Below the pieces are notes generated by a model. That model had not been told where the DNA came from. It searched no databases and saw only the letters and a program-made list of their open reading frames with translations. Positions 17,451-25,813 of a stretch of 39,852 nucleotides of DNA are shown piece by piece. Each line of letters opens with the position of its first letter. Position 1 is the stretch's first letter. Source of the DNA: Planctomycetota bacterium. Its GTDB lineage: Bacteria; Planctomycetota; J058; JAJDCQ01. A program made the position numbers and the translations under genes. The stretch covers positions 1 through 39,852 of the forward strand of contig JAJDCQ010000007.1 of NCBI GenBank assembly GCA_029260755.1. The letters run 5' to 3'.

Positions 17451-18425
17451 GTGAGCGAGGTCAGCGCCGAGACGATCGCCCGGCTCGGCTCCGAGGACGA
17501 CGACGAACGCAAGCGCGCTCGCGAGCAGATCACGGCTCACGGGACCGAGGCGGCCCTGGAGGCGTTCGGCCGCGCGCTCGAGCACGAGTCGGAGGCGGTC
17601 CGAAAGGCAGGCTGGGAGGGGCTGCGCGGCTACGGCAGCACGGCGGTGAAGCAGCTCTGCGAGGCCATCCGGAGCGACCACGAGGACACCCGACGGATCG
17701 GGATCCAGGCCGCCGATCGCTACGGCTCCAGGGCCTGGCCGCATCTGAAAGTCGTCCTCACCGACGAGCGCGCGGAGGTCCGGCTCGTCGTGATCGAGAC
17801 ACTCGCGAAGGCCGGCAGCGACGAGGTCGTCCCGTGGCTGATCGAGCGCGCGAAGACCGACGACGACTCCGGAGTTCGCTGCGCGGCGACGGTCGCGCTC
17901 GGCACCCTGGCGCCCGACGCCGTCCGCGAGATCACGCAGATCGCGGTGTTGCTCGAGGAGCTCCAGGAGGATCCCGACCCCGCGGTCGTCGCGGCCGTCG
18001 ACGAGGCGATCGCGAGGATCAAGGCGCGCCGCCCGTTCATGCTCCCGAGCCAGGAGCGACGACGGCGCCGGTTCGCCAAGATCGGCTTCGCGGTCGTGAT
18101 GACGCCGATCGTGCTCGTCGCGGTCGCTCCGATCCTGGCGAAGATCATCCAGACGTTCGAGCCGGTCGTCGCCGGCCTCGTCACGGCCGGGCTCGCCGCG
18201 GGCGCGGCCGTCGTGACGACCGCGTTCCTGTTCATCATCTGGCGTTGCCCGAGCTGCAAGCGCCGATGGGCGCGCGAAACGCTGAACGTCTCGCAGATCG
18301 GCACCCGCACCGCCTACCGGACGGTCACCGACACCAGCGGCGTCAACCGCAACATCCAGACCCTCGAGCCGATCTACCGCTACGACTACCGCTGCACCAA
18401 GTGCGGCCACCGCTGGAGCGGCTGA
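17451..18425 (+). CDS. HEAT-repeat membrane protein with C-terminal zinc ribbon
   Basis: A 324-residue protein. The GTG start is chosen because AGGGAG (17438-17443) lies seven bases upstream and there are 32 bp after the previous stop. Residues ~10-190 are helical repeats of the HEAT/PBS-lyase type (VRKAGWEGLRGYGSTAVKQL, TRRIGIQAADRYGSRAWPHL, VRLVVIETLAKAG, VRCAATVALGTL). Two hydrophobic spans follow (~211-231 and 239-263). The tail has a four-Cys zinc ribbon, CPSC (266-269) and CTKC (315-318), separated by about 45 residues. No enzyme motif was seen; HEAT arrays and zinc ribbons usually bind protein partners. It is the last of the four-gene plus-strand block, so it may be the membrane docking partner of the FHA-pseudokinase. 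Exact function unknown. Confidence 0.8.
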   Translation: MSEVSAETIARLGSEDDDERKRAREQITAHGTEAALEAFGRALEHESEAVRKAGWEGLRGYGSTAVKQLCEAIRSDHEDTRRIGIQAADRYGSRAWPHLKVVLTDERAEVRLVVIETLAKAGSDEVVPWLIERAKTDDDSGVRCAATVALGTLAPDAVREITQIAVLLEELQEDPDPAVVAAVDEAIARIKARRPFMLPSQERRRRRFAKIGFAVVMTPIVLVAVAPILAKIIQTFEPVVAGLVTAGLAAGAAVVTTAFLFIIWRCPSCKRRWARETLNVSQIGTRTAYRTVTDTSGVNRNIQTLEPIYRYDYRCTKCGHRWSG

Positions 18426-18519
18426 CCGGTCCCGGACCGCGCTCCAGACCTCGGTCGAATCCTCCCGCCTCCTCGGCTGTCCAGAACGGCGGACCGACGA
18501 CGAGAGGACGGGCCGGACC

Positions 18520-18783
18520 ATGTGGAGTGACGCCAGAGCCCAGATCGCCCTTGTGGTTGCCGCGATCGCGCTGACCGCGCCCGGGTGCGTCGACACCCGA
18601 TGGGGCGTCGCGCCGATCGAGGTGCGCGTCGTCGACCGAGCGACGGGGGCGCCGCTCCCCGGCGCTCGCCTCGAGAGCAGCGACGGCGACATCGTCGAGC
18701 TCGCCGACGCGGACCCGCCGGAGAGCCTCCTCCTTCCCGCACGGAGGATCTTCTACAGCCAGCCGAAGGCGGCGATCACCTGA
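18520..18783 (+). CDS. N-terminal part of a lipoprotein-like gene, ended by an in-frame TGA
   Basis: An 87-residue frame starting ATG, with a purine-rich GAGAGGAC some 15 bases upstream. The N-terminus is a signal peptide (AQIALVVAAIALTAPGC); the Cys at the end suggests a lipoprotein, although APGC is a poor lipobox. It continues with IEVRVVDRATGAPLPGARLESSDGD, the opening of a carboxypeptidase-regulatory/PEGA-type beta sandwich. The domain is incomplete when TGA is reached at 18781-18783. The very next codon, GTG, continues in the same frame with what reads as the rest of the domain. See the adjoining entry: the two are probably one gene split by a nonsense codon or a base error. Confidence 0.55.
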   Translation: MWSDARAQIALVVAAIALTAPGCVDTRWGVAPIEVRVVDRATGAPLPGARLESSDGDIVELADADPPESLLLPARRIFYSQPKAAIT

Positions 18784-19047
18784 GTGCCGCACGCCACTCC
18801 GTTGGAGTGGACCGTCTCACTCCCGGGCTACGCCTCCGCCTCGTTCGTCGACACGTCCGTCCGGGCGAGCGTCCTGGAGGTGCGGCTCGCGCCCGAGGGC
18901 GGCCCGGCCGAGCCCGACGCGTCGAGCGTCGAGGTTCTCGCCGAGGCCGAGCACCGCCACGAGACCGGCATTGGCCGCGTGCTGTTCAACATCGTCACGT
19001 TCCTGACGTTCCCGGTCTCGATCCCGATCTTCGCGGCGATCGGCTGA
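18784..19047 (+). CDS. C-terminal part of the same split lipoprotein-like gene
   Basis: An 87-residue frame that begins with GTG directly after the TGA of the preceding frame and in the same phase. WTVSLPGYASASFVDTSVRASVLEVRLAPEG looks like the PEGA-type ending of a carboxypeptidase-regulatory sandwich (the 'xLxGY...' strand and a closing 'xVRLxP'). A hydrophobic C-terminus follows (GRVLFNIVTFLTFPVSIPIFAAIG), possibly a membrane anchor. On its own it has no signal peptide and no separate Shine-Dalgarno. Translation could restart at the GTG beside the stop. It ends one base before the stop of the convergent GMC gene. Function unknown. Confidence 0.5.
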   Translation: MPHATPLEWTVSLPGYASASFVDTSVRASVLEVRLAPEGGPAEPDASSVEVLAEAEHRHETGIGRVLFNIVTFLTFPVSIPIFAAIG

Positions 19048-19048
19048 G

Positions 19049-20575
19049 TCAGAGCGTCGCGACGATCGCGCGGCCGACGTGGAGCCCCATCGCGTAGGTC
19101 GTGATCTGCGGGGGGATCCCGATCGAGGTCGGGTAGAGCGAGGTGTCGGCGACGAAGAGGTTGTCGGCGTGGTGGTAGCGCCCGCGGCTGTCGCAGCACG
19201 ACGTGGCGGGGTCGTCGCCCATCCAGACGCTGCTCATCGGATGAACGGCCGTGATGTCGATGTCGTGACGCTCGATCGGGATCGACCCGATGAGCCGATC
19301 GACCTCGTCGGCCGAGGTGACCTCGACCGGCGTCGAGAGCGGCACGACGACGCGGGCGGCGCCAGCGGCGAGGAGGATCCGCGCGCCCTCGACCAGGCCG
19401 CGCCGGAGCTGCGCCCGGTCCGCCTCGTCGGGCCAGTAGTCGATCGAGACGCCGAAATCGCCCCTGGGGTCGACCCGGCCGACGGTGTGGTCGTGGACCA
19501 TCGGGCTGATCGCGGCGATCCGCTTGAAGTCCTTCATCCAGCGGGCGTGGTCGGCGCCGAAGCCGGCCAGGATGGAGCCGACGCCGGCCGGATGGGCGAA
19601 CGCGGCGATGAGCCAGCAGCGCAGATCCTTGCTCTCGTCCTCGAGGTCGAGGAGCTCGGTGCACTCCCAGCTCTGCGGGATCCCCTGCCAGCTGTCGAGG
19701 TCGCGGTCGAAGACGGCGGCGACGGCCGTGCCCGGATGGAGGTGCAGCCGGCTTCCGATGAGGGCGCCCGGGTCGTCGACGCCGCTCCGACGCAGGAGCG
19801 AAGGCGTCGCCGTCGCGCTCGCCGAGACGCAGACCGCCTTCGCCTTCACCGTCACGCGGTGGAGCGTCGCGCCCGTGTCGGGATGCCGGACGACCGCCTC
19901 GACGCCGGTCGCGCGGCGGCCGTCGAGGGTGACCCGGACCGCCCAGGTGTCGGCGAGGACCGTCGCGCCGCCGGCGACGGCGTCGGCGATGAAGACCTTC
20001 AGCGCATTGTTCTTCGCATCGAACGGGCAGCCGAGCTCGCAGAAGCCGCTCCCCATGCAGCCGGTCCGGTTGTGGCGAAGGAACCCGCCGGGGTAGCCGA
20101 GCGCCTCGGCGCCCTCCTTGAGGACGCGGTTGTTGTGGTTGAGGTCGTTGTCGGTGAGCGTCGTCACGCCGAGCCGCGTCTCGACCTCGTCGAAGAGGGC
20201 CGTCGCCGTCGCCTCATCGAGCGCCTCGAGGCCGTGCTCGGCCTTCCAGTGCCGCAGGATCGCCATCGGGAGCGGCTTGCACAGGTTGATGTTGTGGAGC
20301 GTCGAGCCGCCGACGCCCTTGCCCTGATGGACCTTGACCGCCTTGTCGCGCGTCGCCCGGCCACCCTTCTCGTGGAAGAGGCGGGGAAACATCTCGTGCT
20401 CGAGCTGGGTGAAGTCCTTCGGCCGCCAGAAGCGCCCCGCCTCGAGGACGACGACGCTCTTGCCCGCCGCGACCGCCTCGGCGGCGACCGGCGCCCCGCC
20501 GGCGCCCGAGCCGACGACGCAGAGGTCGGCCTCGAGCACCCGATCGCTTCGAACGTGGTCGGCGCCGAAGATCAC
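19049..20575 (-). CDS. GMC-family FAD-dependent dehydrogenase
   Basis: A 508-residue flavoprotein. The Rossmann motif VGSGAGG (21-27) and LEAGRFW bind FAD near the N-terminus. GKGVGGSTLHN (86-96) is the GMC signature. The C-terminal block has AVHPMSS with the expected catalytic His, then DTSLYPTSIGIPPQITTYAMG, the second FAD-binding segment. A Cys-rich stretch, GCMGSGFCELGCPFDAK, resembles the Cys cluster of long-chain alcohol oxidase-like GMC enzymes. The GTG start at 20575 overlaps the stop of the upstream small-subunit gene by GTGA, so the two are translationally coupled. GMC enzymes of this kind oxidise sugars, alcohols or polyols and pass electrons to the membrane chain. The substrate cannot be read from sequence. 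Confidence 0.88.
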   Translation of the reverse strand: MIFGADHVRSDRVLEADLCVVGSGAGGAPVAAEAVAAGKSVVVLEAGRFWRPKDFTQLEHEMFPRLFHEKGGRATRDKAVKVHQGKGVGGSTLHNINLCKPLPMAILRHWKAEHGLEALDEATATALFDEVETRLGVTTLTDNDLNHNNRVLKEGAEALGYPGGFLRHNRTGCMGSGFCELGCPFDAKNNALKVFIADAVAGGATVLADTWAVRVTLDGRRATGVEAVVRHPDTGATLHRVTVKAKAVCVSASATATPSLLRRSGVDDPGALIGSRLHLHPGTAVAAVFDRDLDSWQGIPQSWECTELLDLEDESKDLRCWLIAAFAHPAGVGSILAGFGADHARWMKDFKRIAAISPMVHDHTVGRVDPRGDFGVSIDYWPDEADRAQLRRGLVEGARILLAAGAARVVVPLSTPVEVTSADEVDRLIGSIPIERHDIDITAVHPMSSVWMGDDPATSCCDSRGRYHHADNLFVADTSLYPTSIGIPPQITTYAMGLHVGRAIVATL

Positions 20576-21252
20576 GCGGCGCTCCCGGGCTCGGCGTCCG
20601 CGGGGGCGAGCAAGGCGTCGTAGCGGGCCGCCGCCTCCGCCGGCCCGACCCACCCCTCGCGCATGAGCGGACCCGGGTAGCCGATCGTCGCGAAGGCCTC
20701 GTCGTCGCGGTAGAAGGCGAGGATCCCGAGCGCGGCGAGCGAGCGGTAGCCGAGACGTCGTAACCCGATCGAGCTCGTCCGCCACTCCTGGAGGACGTCG
20801 GCCCGATCCGCGGGCGGCAGACGGGTGAAGCGGCGGAGCTTGCCCGCGAGGATCGTCCCGTGCTCGAGCCCGAAGAGGAGCCACCCGAGCTGGGCGAGGT
20901 CGGCGGGATCCATCCCGACGAGGTAGCCATCGATGAAGCGGACGTGCTCGGTCAGCTTCTCGCGCGACCGGTTCGCATCGGGAGGCAGGACGGTGTCGAC
21001 GACCGACCGCAGGACCGAGCCGCCACCGGCCGAGAGGTGCTCGAGGTCATCGACGCCGGCCGTGTCGTGGAAGCCGAGCCGGAGCACGCCCGCGACCCCT
21101 CCGATGCTCGCGACGACGCCGAGCTTGATCGCCCGACGCCGGCTGAGGAGCAGGCGCGGCGCCGGCGCGGCCGGATCGGCTCCCGTCGACTCGCCTGACT
21201 CGTCGGGCGGGCTCGGCGAAGAGGGTGGGGGGGCAGGGGCGACGTCATCCAT
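20572..21252 (-). CDS. Gluconate 2-dehydrogenase subunit 3-like protein, partner of the GMC dehydrogenase
   Basis: About 226 residues from the ATG at 21252; a GTG at 21273 would add seven. After a Pro-rich N-terminus comes LSRRRAIKLGVVASIGGVAGVL, a possible twin-arginine signal or anchor, then a helical domain (LRSVVDTVLPPDANR, FIDGYLVGMDPADLAQLGWLLFGLEHG, TRLPPADRADVLQEW, IGYPGPLMREGW) of the gluconate 2-dehydrogenase subunit 3 type. Such subunits are usually exported and carry or stabilise the GMC large subunit, which has no signal of its own, so the pair is probably co-exported (known for the family, inferred here). A TATGAT sits nine bases before the chosen ATG and overlaps the alternative start, which favours the shorter protein. 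Confidence 0.8.
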   Translation of the reverse strand: MDDVAPAPPPSSPSPPDESGESTGADPAAPAPRLLLSRRRAIKLGVVASIGGVAGVLRLGFHDTAGVDDLEHLSAGGGSVLRSVVDTVLPPDANRSREKLTEHVRFIDGYLVGMDPADLAQLGWLLFGLEHGTILAGKLRRFTRLPPADRADVLQEWRTSSIGLRRLGYRSLAALGILAFYRDDEAFATIGYPGPLMREGWVGPAEAAARYDALLAPADAEPGSAA

Positions 21253-21284
21253 CACGGCAGGATCATACATCACCGACCGGGGCT

Positions 21285-21311
21285 CGGGGCGCGCCCGCCT
21301 CGCGCGCCCCG
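21285..21311 (-). terminator. GC-rich hairpin downstream of the minus-strand kinase gene
   Basis: The 10-bp arms CGGGGCGCGC (21285-21294) and GCGCGCCCCG (21302-21311) with a 7-base loop lie between the kinase stop and the next gene on the same strand. There is no T tract after it, so it may be only a partial terminator or an RNA-stabilising hairpin. Confidence 0.35.
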
Positions 21312-21335
21312 CTCAGTCTTCCGCCGTCTTCCCCC

Positions 21336-24300
21336 TCAGGGGGCCCCGACGGCGATCCCCTTCGCCGACACCGAGCCGCCGAGCCGGAGCCGAGGAGCGA
21401 TGTAGCCCGGGCCGGCCTGCTGGCACCTGGGGAGGTCGATCGCCTTGCCGTCGACGACGAGGCGGGTCGCGACGGTCACGCCGCCGACCTCTCCCTGCGC
21501 CAGCACGACGGTGAGGGCGACCTCGGCCGGCTCCCGTCGCGTCTTCAGACGGATCGCCTTGCCGAGGAGCAGGCGCGGATCGCGGAGTGACTTTCCGGCG
21601 GCGATCCCGGTGAGGAGAGCCGCGTCGAGGTCGCCGCGGACGAGCGCGACGGCGCGGCGGGAGAGAACGAGGTGGAGCTCCTCGCCGATGCCCGTCGTGG
21701 CGACACCACCCCGCTCGAGGCCGAACCGCGAGTAGGCTCCCATCGACCAGTCGATGCCCGGCGTCGAGGATCCGGTCGTGCGCCTCGACGAGAACCCCCG
21801 CTGGGACCCGAGCCCACCCGGGCTCAGGACGACCAGGGCCGGGTCGTCGCCGACCTCGAAGCGGAGCGACGCGTCGACGCGCGCTCGGGGCGTGACCGTC
21901 TCGCCGCCGGCGGCGACCGCGAAGCACGCATCCCAGGCAAGGATCGGCGCCTCCAGGAACGCATCGGCGGCTCCGAGCGGCGGCCCGCGGAGCCACCGCC
22001 TCTCGACCGTGTAGTGCTGCGCACACTCGGTCCACGACCCGATCTGGGTCGGCTCGCCGAAGTCGAACGAGACGAGCTTCTCGTCGGCCCAGCGCGCCTC
22101 GGTCTCGACGAGGGCAGCCAGGAGATCGACGACGCGAGCGCGGGCGATCTCTTCGCCGAAGATCGGCGCCTCGCGCCGAACGGCGAGCTCCTCACGAACC
22201 TCGGTGACCGCGGCCGCCCAGGCATCGAGATCTCCCGCGTCGCGGGCCAGGCGGATCATCTCGCCGGTCCGGAGGTCGCGCGCCCGAGCGACCGACTGGA
22301 ACGCCTCGAACGACGCGGGCAGGAGGTCGCTCGATCGCCCCACGAGAGCCCGATGGGCCACCTCCGCGAAGGTCGGAACCTTCGTGCCGTCGCGCGCTAG
22401 GGGGCTCGGCGCGAAGAGCGAGTCCCGGAGGTCGCCGACCGCCACGATGGCCGCCTCGAGCGTGCCGCAGCGACCGACGAGCGCGCCGACGTTCTCCGTC
22501 CGTCGGAACGCGTCATCCTCGAGCCGCCGCGCGTCGTCGAGCTCGCCCGCGTTCAGGCGCTCCGCGGCGAGGAGGAGCCGCAGGAACACGTCGAAGCGTC
22601 GCCCATGAGGCGGGAGGACGGCGGCGTCGACGTCAGGATGGGTGCGCCGCGCCTCGGCGAGCGCCGCGAGGGCCGGCTCGAGCTCTTCGGCCGCGTAGGA
22701 GTTGACGGCCGCGTCGAACGGGGTGCCGCGGGCGAGGTCCTCGTCGGGGTCGGGCGGGGGAGGCGAGTCGACCTTCGGATCCGCGGCCGGCTCCGTCTCC
22801 GGCTCGGCCGGGGTGGGCTCGATCACGAGGTCGCCCGCGACGATGGCCGGCGACTCCGGCGCCTCGGCTTCGCCCTCGCCTCCCGCCTCGGGCGTGGAGA
22901 CGGGCTCGCGCACGTTCAGCGCCGGCGCGGGGTCGCCGGCGTCGACCTCGCCGCTCGAAGGCTCCGCCTCCAGGTCGGTCGCGTCCGACGTCGCGCCGGC
23001 CTGCGGCGAGGGCGTCGCGGCCGTCACGATACGAGGCACGGGCTCGCGCTCGGACCGCAGCGCCCGGTCGACCACGATGGCGACGACCATCGAGACCGCG
23101 GCGACCGCGACCGCCGTCACGATCCCGAGCCATCGCCGCCCGTGAACCGGGGCGCCCTTCCGCGGTCGAGCGACGATCTTGACGCGCGTCGAGTCCTCGC
23201 CTGGCGGATGCAGCCGCTGCGAACGACGCGGCCGGCCGATCTCGGCGAGGAGGGTCTTCGCGTCGGGCGGGCGCCGGTCGGGGTCACGCGCGATCAACCG
23301 CTCGACGACGGCGACGTCGGTGGGGTCGGCGCCGGGCGCGGCGAGCTCGAGCGCGCGCGGCCGGTCCTGGAGGACGCGCGCGGCGAGCTCGATCATCGAG
23401 CCGCGGCCGTAGGGAGGCTCCCCGGCGAGGAGCTCGTACCAGACCGCGCCGAGGGCGTAGAGGTCACTCCGCGCGTCGACCTCGGCGCCGCGGATCTGCT
23501 CGGGCGCCATGTAGGCCGCCGTGCCGAGGGCGGCGCCGGTGCGGGTCAGCTTCGCCGACTCGGCCTCGTCCTCGACGGTGCGGAGGAGGTCGAAGTCGCC
23601 GAGCAGCACCTCGCTCCCGTCGCGACTGAGGAAGACGTTGCTCGGCTTGACGTCGCGGTGAACGACCCCCTTGTCGTGGAGGTAGCCGAGCGCCCTGGCG
23701 ACCTCGCGGACGACCTTTCGCGCCTCGCGCCGCGAGAGCGCGCCGCGGCGTTCGATCACCTCGTCGAGATTCACCCCGTCGACGTAGCGCATCACGACGA
23801 ACGGCCGGTCGTCGGTGAGGCCGCCGTCGAGAATCGTGACCAGGTTCGCGTGGCTCAGGCGGGCGGCCAGCCGAACGCTCCGCTCGAACCGCTTCGCCAT
23901 CTGCGAATCGGTCGCGTAGCGCGGCGAGAGGACCTTCACGGCCGCCTCGCCGCCGGTGAGCGTGTGCCGCCCGAGGTAGACGGTCCCGAGCCCGCCACGC
24001 CCGAGCTCCCGGACGAGCTCGTACGAGCCGAGGACGCCCGGCGCGGCGTCGGCCGAAGCAACCCCGGACACGACCCGGCGCAGCTCGGCGAGACCGCCGC
24101 CCGCCCCGTCGGCCCGCCGGGGAGCCGGCTCCTGGTCCTCGCCCGTCGGCTGCCCGACGCTCGGGTCGTGCTCGTAGACCTCGGTCGTCGATGCACCGTC
24201 GGACGACGGCGGCTCGTCGAGCTCGGTCTCCTGCTGGCTACCCGCCTCGGCCGCCGACCGCTCGTCGAGCTCGGTCGGCGACTCGTGATCGGGCGTCGGC

Positions 24301-24338
24301 TTCGCCGCGTCGTCAGCGGCCCCGCTCCGGTCGGTCAT
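21336..24338 (-). CDS. Membrane Ser/Thr kinase with altered catalytic motifs and a large extracytoplasmic domain
   Basis: About 1000 residues. The start ATG at 24338 is chosen because GGGAGG lies eight bases upstream and the N-terminus becomes a typical acidic Ser/Thr linker. The kinase domain is ~106-368: glycine loop LGRGGLGTVY, Lys135, HRDVKPSN with Asp229, then GTAAYMAPEQ. Two positions are unusual. The alpha-C Glu in the usual F-x-R-E-A is Ser154 (FERSVRL), and DFG is DFD (248-250). A single membrane span (~403-424) is followed by an acidic Pro-rich linker and ~500 residues outside with no recognised family: an Ala/Glu/Arg helical part, then a beta-rich end (LHLVLSRRAVALVRGDLDAAL). It may be weakly active or use a modified mechanism. 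Transcribed away from the divergent hydrolase gene. Confidence 0.82.
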   Translation of the reverse strand: MTDRSGAADDAAKPTPDHESPTELDERSAAEAGSQQETELDEPPSSDGASTTEVYEHDPSVGQPTGEDQEPAPRRADGAGGGLAELRRVVSGVASADAAPGVLGSYELVRELGRGGLGTVYLGRHTLTGGEAAVKVLSPRYATDSQMAKRFERSVRLAARLSHANLVTILDGGLTDDRPFVVMRYVDGVNLDEVIERRGALSRREARKVVREVARALGYLHDKGVVHRDVKPSNVFLSRDGSEVLLGDFDLLRTVEDEAESAKLTRTGAALGTAAYMAPEQIRGAEVDARSDLYALGAVWYELLAGEPPYGRGSMIELAARVLQDRPRALELAAPGADPTDVAVVERLIARDPDRRPPDAKTLLAEIGRPRRSQRLHPPGEDSTRVKIVARPRKGAPVHGRRWLGIVTAVAVAAVSMVVAIVVDRALRSEREPVPRIVTAATPSPQAGATSDATDLEAEPSSGEVDAGDPAPALNVREPVSTPEAGGEGEAEAPESPAIVAGDLVIEPTPAEPETEPAADPKVDSPPPPDPDEDLARGTPFDAAVNSYAAEELEPALAALAEARRTHPDVDAAVLPPHGRRFDVFLRLLLAAERLNAGELDDARRLEDDAFRRTENVGALVGRCGTLEAAIVAVGDLRDSLFAPSPLARDGTKVPTFAEVAHRALVGRSSDLLPASFEAFQSVARARDLRTGEMIRLARDAGDLDAWAAAVTEVREELAVRREAPIFGEEIARARVVDLLAALVETEARWADEKLVSFDFGEPTQIGSWTECAQHYTVERRWLRGPPLGAADAFLEAPILAWDACFAVAAGGETVTPRARVDASLRFEVGDDPALVVLSPGGLGSQRGFSSRRTTGSSTPGIDWSMGAYSRFGLERGGVATTGIGEELHLVLSRRAVALVRGDLDAALLTGIAAGKSLRDPRLLLGKAIRLKTRREPAEVALTVVLAQGEVGGVTVATRLVVDGKAIDLPRCQQAGPGYIAPRLRLGGSVSAKGIAVGAP

Positions 24339-24550
24339 GCCGCACGCCTCCCGGGCCACGATGTCAGGCCGACGGCTCGACGCGCAACGGGCGGAGCGCT
24401 CCGGGAGCCCCCGCGCGCCGTGGACCGCCGGCGCGCGAGACCGCTCACAGACCGCCATCCGCCTCCTTGCGACCCGCCCGGCGGAACCGCAGGATGGGCC
24501 CCACGCCGCCGGGATCGCGGCGCCCCGCCACCATCCCTCTGGAGGTCGTC

Positions 24551-25813
24551 ATGAGACCCGCCATCGCTCTCGGCGCCGCGGTCGTAACCGCCGCGCTCGC
24601 CGCCCCCCTCGCGGCGCCCGCCCCGCTCGCCGTCGCTGGCGGAAACGACGCGCCGACCTCGACGGCCGAGCTCTCGGCGCCGGGGCCCCACGCGGTCGGC
24701 GTGACGACGGTCACCCTCGTCGACCACGGGCGCGAGGATCCCCACATCGGCGGACCGCGGACGCTCCTGACCGAGATCTGGTACCCGGCCACCGACGCCG
24801 CCCGCGCCCTGCCCGCGAACAAGCACTCCGAGTTCTGGCAGCGCGGGCGGAACAAGATGCTGAACGCGGGGATCAAGATGGCGTTCGGTCTCGACATCGA
24901 CGAGATGGACGAGCGCTTCCGGAACACGGCCGTTCGCGACGCGCGCATCCGCGACGGCCGCTACCCGCTGCTGGTCTTCAGCCACGGCAACGGCGGGCTC
25001 CGGATGCAGAGCCTGTTCTGGTGCGAGCACATGGCCAGCCACGGCTACATCGTCGTCGCGCCCGACCACACCGGGAACGCCGGCGCCACGGTCGTCGGCG
25101 GCCGGGTCGTCCAGATGGACCGCACCGCCGAGGGTCGCCGCAAGGCGGCGACGGCTCGTCCGGCCGACGTCTCGTTCGTCGTCGACGCGATGGAGCGCTT
25201 CGACGGCGGCGCCGACAGCCGGTTCACCGGTCGGATCGACACCGACCGGACCGGCGTCGCCGGCCACAGCTTCGGCGGCTTCACCTCGACGATGGCGGCC
25301 GACGCCGACGAGCGCATCAAGGCCATCTCCCCGTGGACCGGCGTCGGCCTCACCTGGAAGAACGTCGACGTCCCGGCGCTGGTCGTCGTCGCGACCGAGG
25401 ACAACACGATCAAGGCGACCGGCAACTCGCTCTGCCGGCGTTACTACGAGAGTCACCGCGGCCCGCGCCACCTGGTCGAGTGGAAGAACGCCGGTCACTT
25501 CTCGTTCACCGAGATGGCGCAGTACCGCCCCGACTTCGGCGACGGCGTCGGCAGCGGTAAGCGGATCACCGACGGCGCGCCGCTCGACTACGTCCCGATC
25601 CCGACCGTCCACCGCTGGACGAACGCCTACTCCCTCGCCTTCTTCGAGCGGTACCTGCGCGATCGCACCGAGCTCGAGGGATGGCTCGGCACGAACCATC
25701 TCCCCGAGGAGCTGATCGTGAAGAGCGGCTCCGGCGCTCCGGCCCCGTCCGACGACACCGTCCCCACGCCCGCGCCGAAGCCGAGCCCCCGGACGAAGAA
25801 GCCGGTCTACTGA
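24551..25813 (+). CDS. Secreted alpha/beta hydrolase, PAF-acetylhydrolase/dienelactone-hydrolase-like
   Basis: A 420-residue protein with an Ala-rich signal peptide (~1-30) preceded by TGGAGGT and an ATG at 24551. The fold is recognisable from FSHGNGG (143-149, oxyanion strand), PDHTGNAG, the nucleophile elbow GHSFGG (238-243, Ser240), TED near 282-284 as the likely acid and AGHFSF with His316. The triad is complete. The SHGNGG...PDHxG pattern is typical of plasma PAF-acetylhydrolase-like and predicted dienelactone hydrolase proteins, which cleave short acyl esters. It ends in a Pro/Lys-rich tail. The stop and the start of the next gene share TGATG, so the pair is probably co-translated. Substrate unknown. 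Confidence 0.85.
   Translation: MRPAIALGAAVVTAALAAPLAAPAPLAVAGGNDAPTSTAELSAPGPHAVGVTTVTLVDHGREDPHIGGPRTLLTEIWYPATDAARALPANKHSEFWQRGRNKMLNAGIKMAFGLDIDEMDERFRNTAVRDARIRDGRYPLLVFSHGNGGLRMQSLFWCEHMASHGYIVVAPDHTGNAGATVVGGRVVQMDRTAEGRRKAATARPADVSFVVDAMERFDGGADSRFTGRIDTDRTGVAGHSFGGFTSTMAADADERIKAISPWTGVGLTWKNVDVPALVVVATEDNTIKATGNSLCRRYYESHRGPRHLVEWKNAGHFSFTEMAQYRPDFGDGVGSGKRITDGAPLDYVPIPTVHRWTNAYSLAFFERYLRDRTELEGWLGTNHLPEELIVKSGSGAPAPSDDTVPTPAPKPSPRTKKPVY

Noticed and set aside
18781..18783. TGA as a selenocysteine codon in the split lipoprotein gene
   Set aside because: There is no recognisable SECIS hairpin just after it and no redox motif around it. A nonsense change or base error is simpler.
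21331..21343. CCCCCT-C-AGGGGG stem at the minus-strand kinase stop codon as a terminator
   Set aside because: The stem is only five to six pairs with a one- to three-base loop and has no T tract. It is probably chance in GC-rich DNA.
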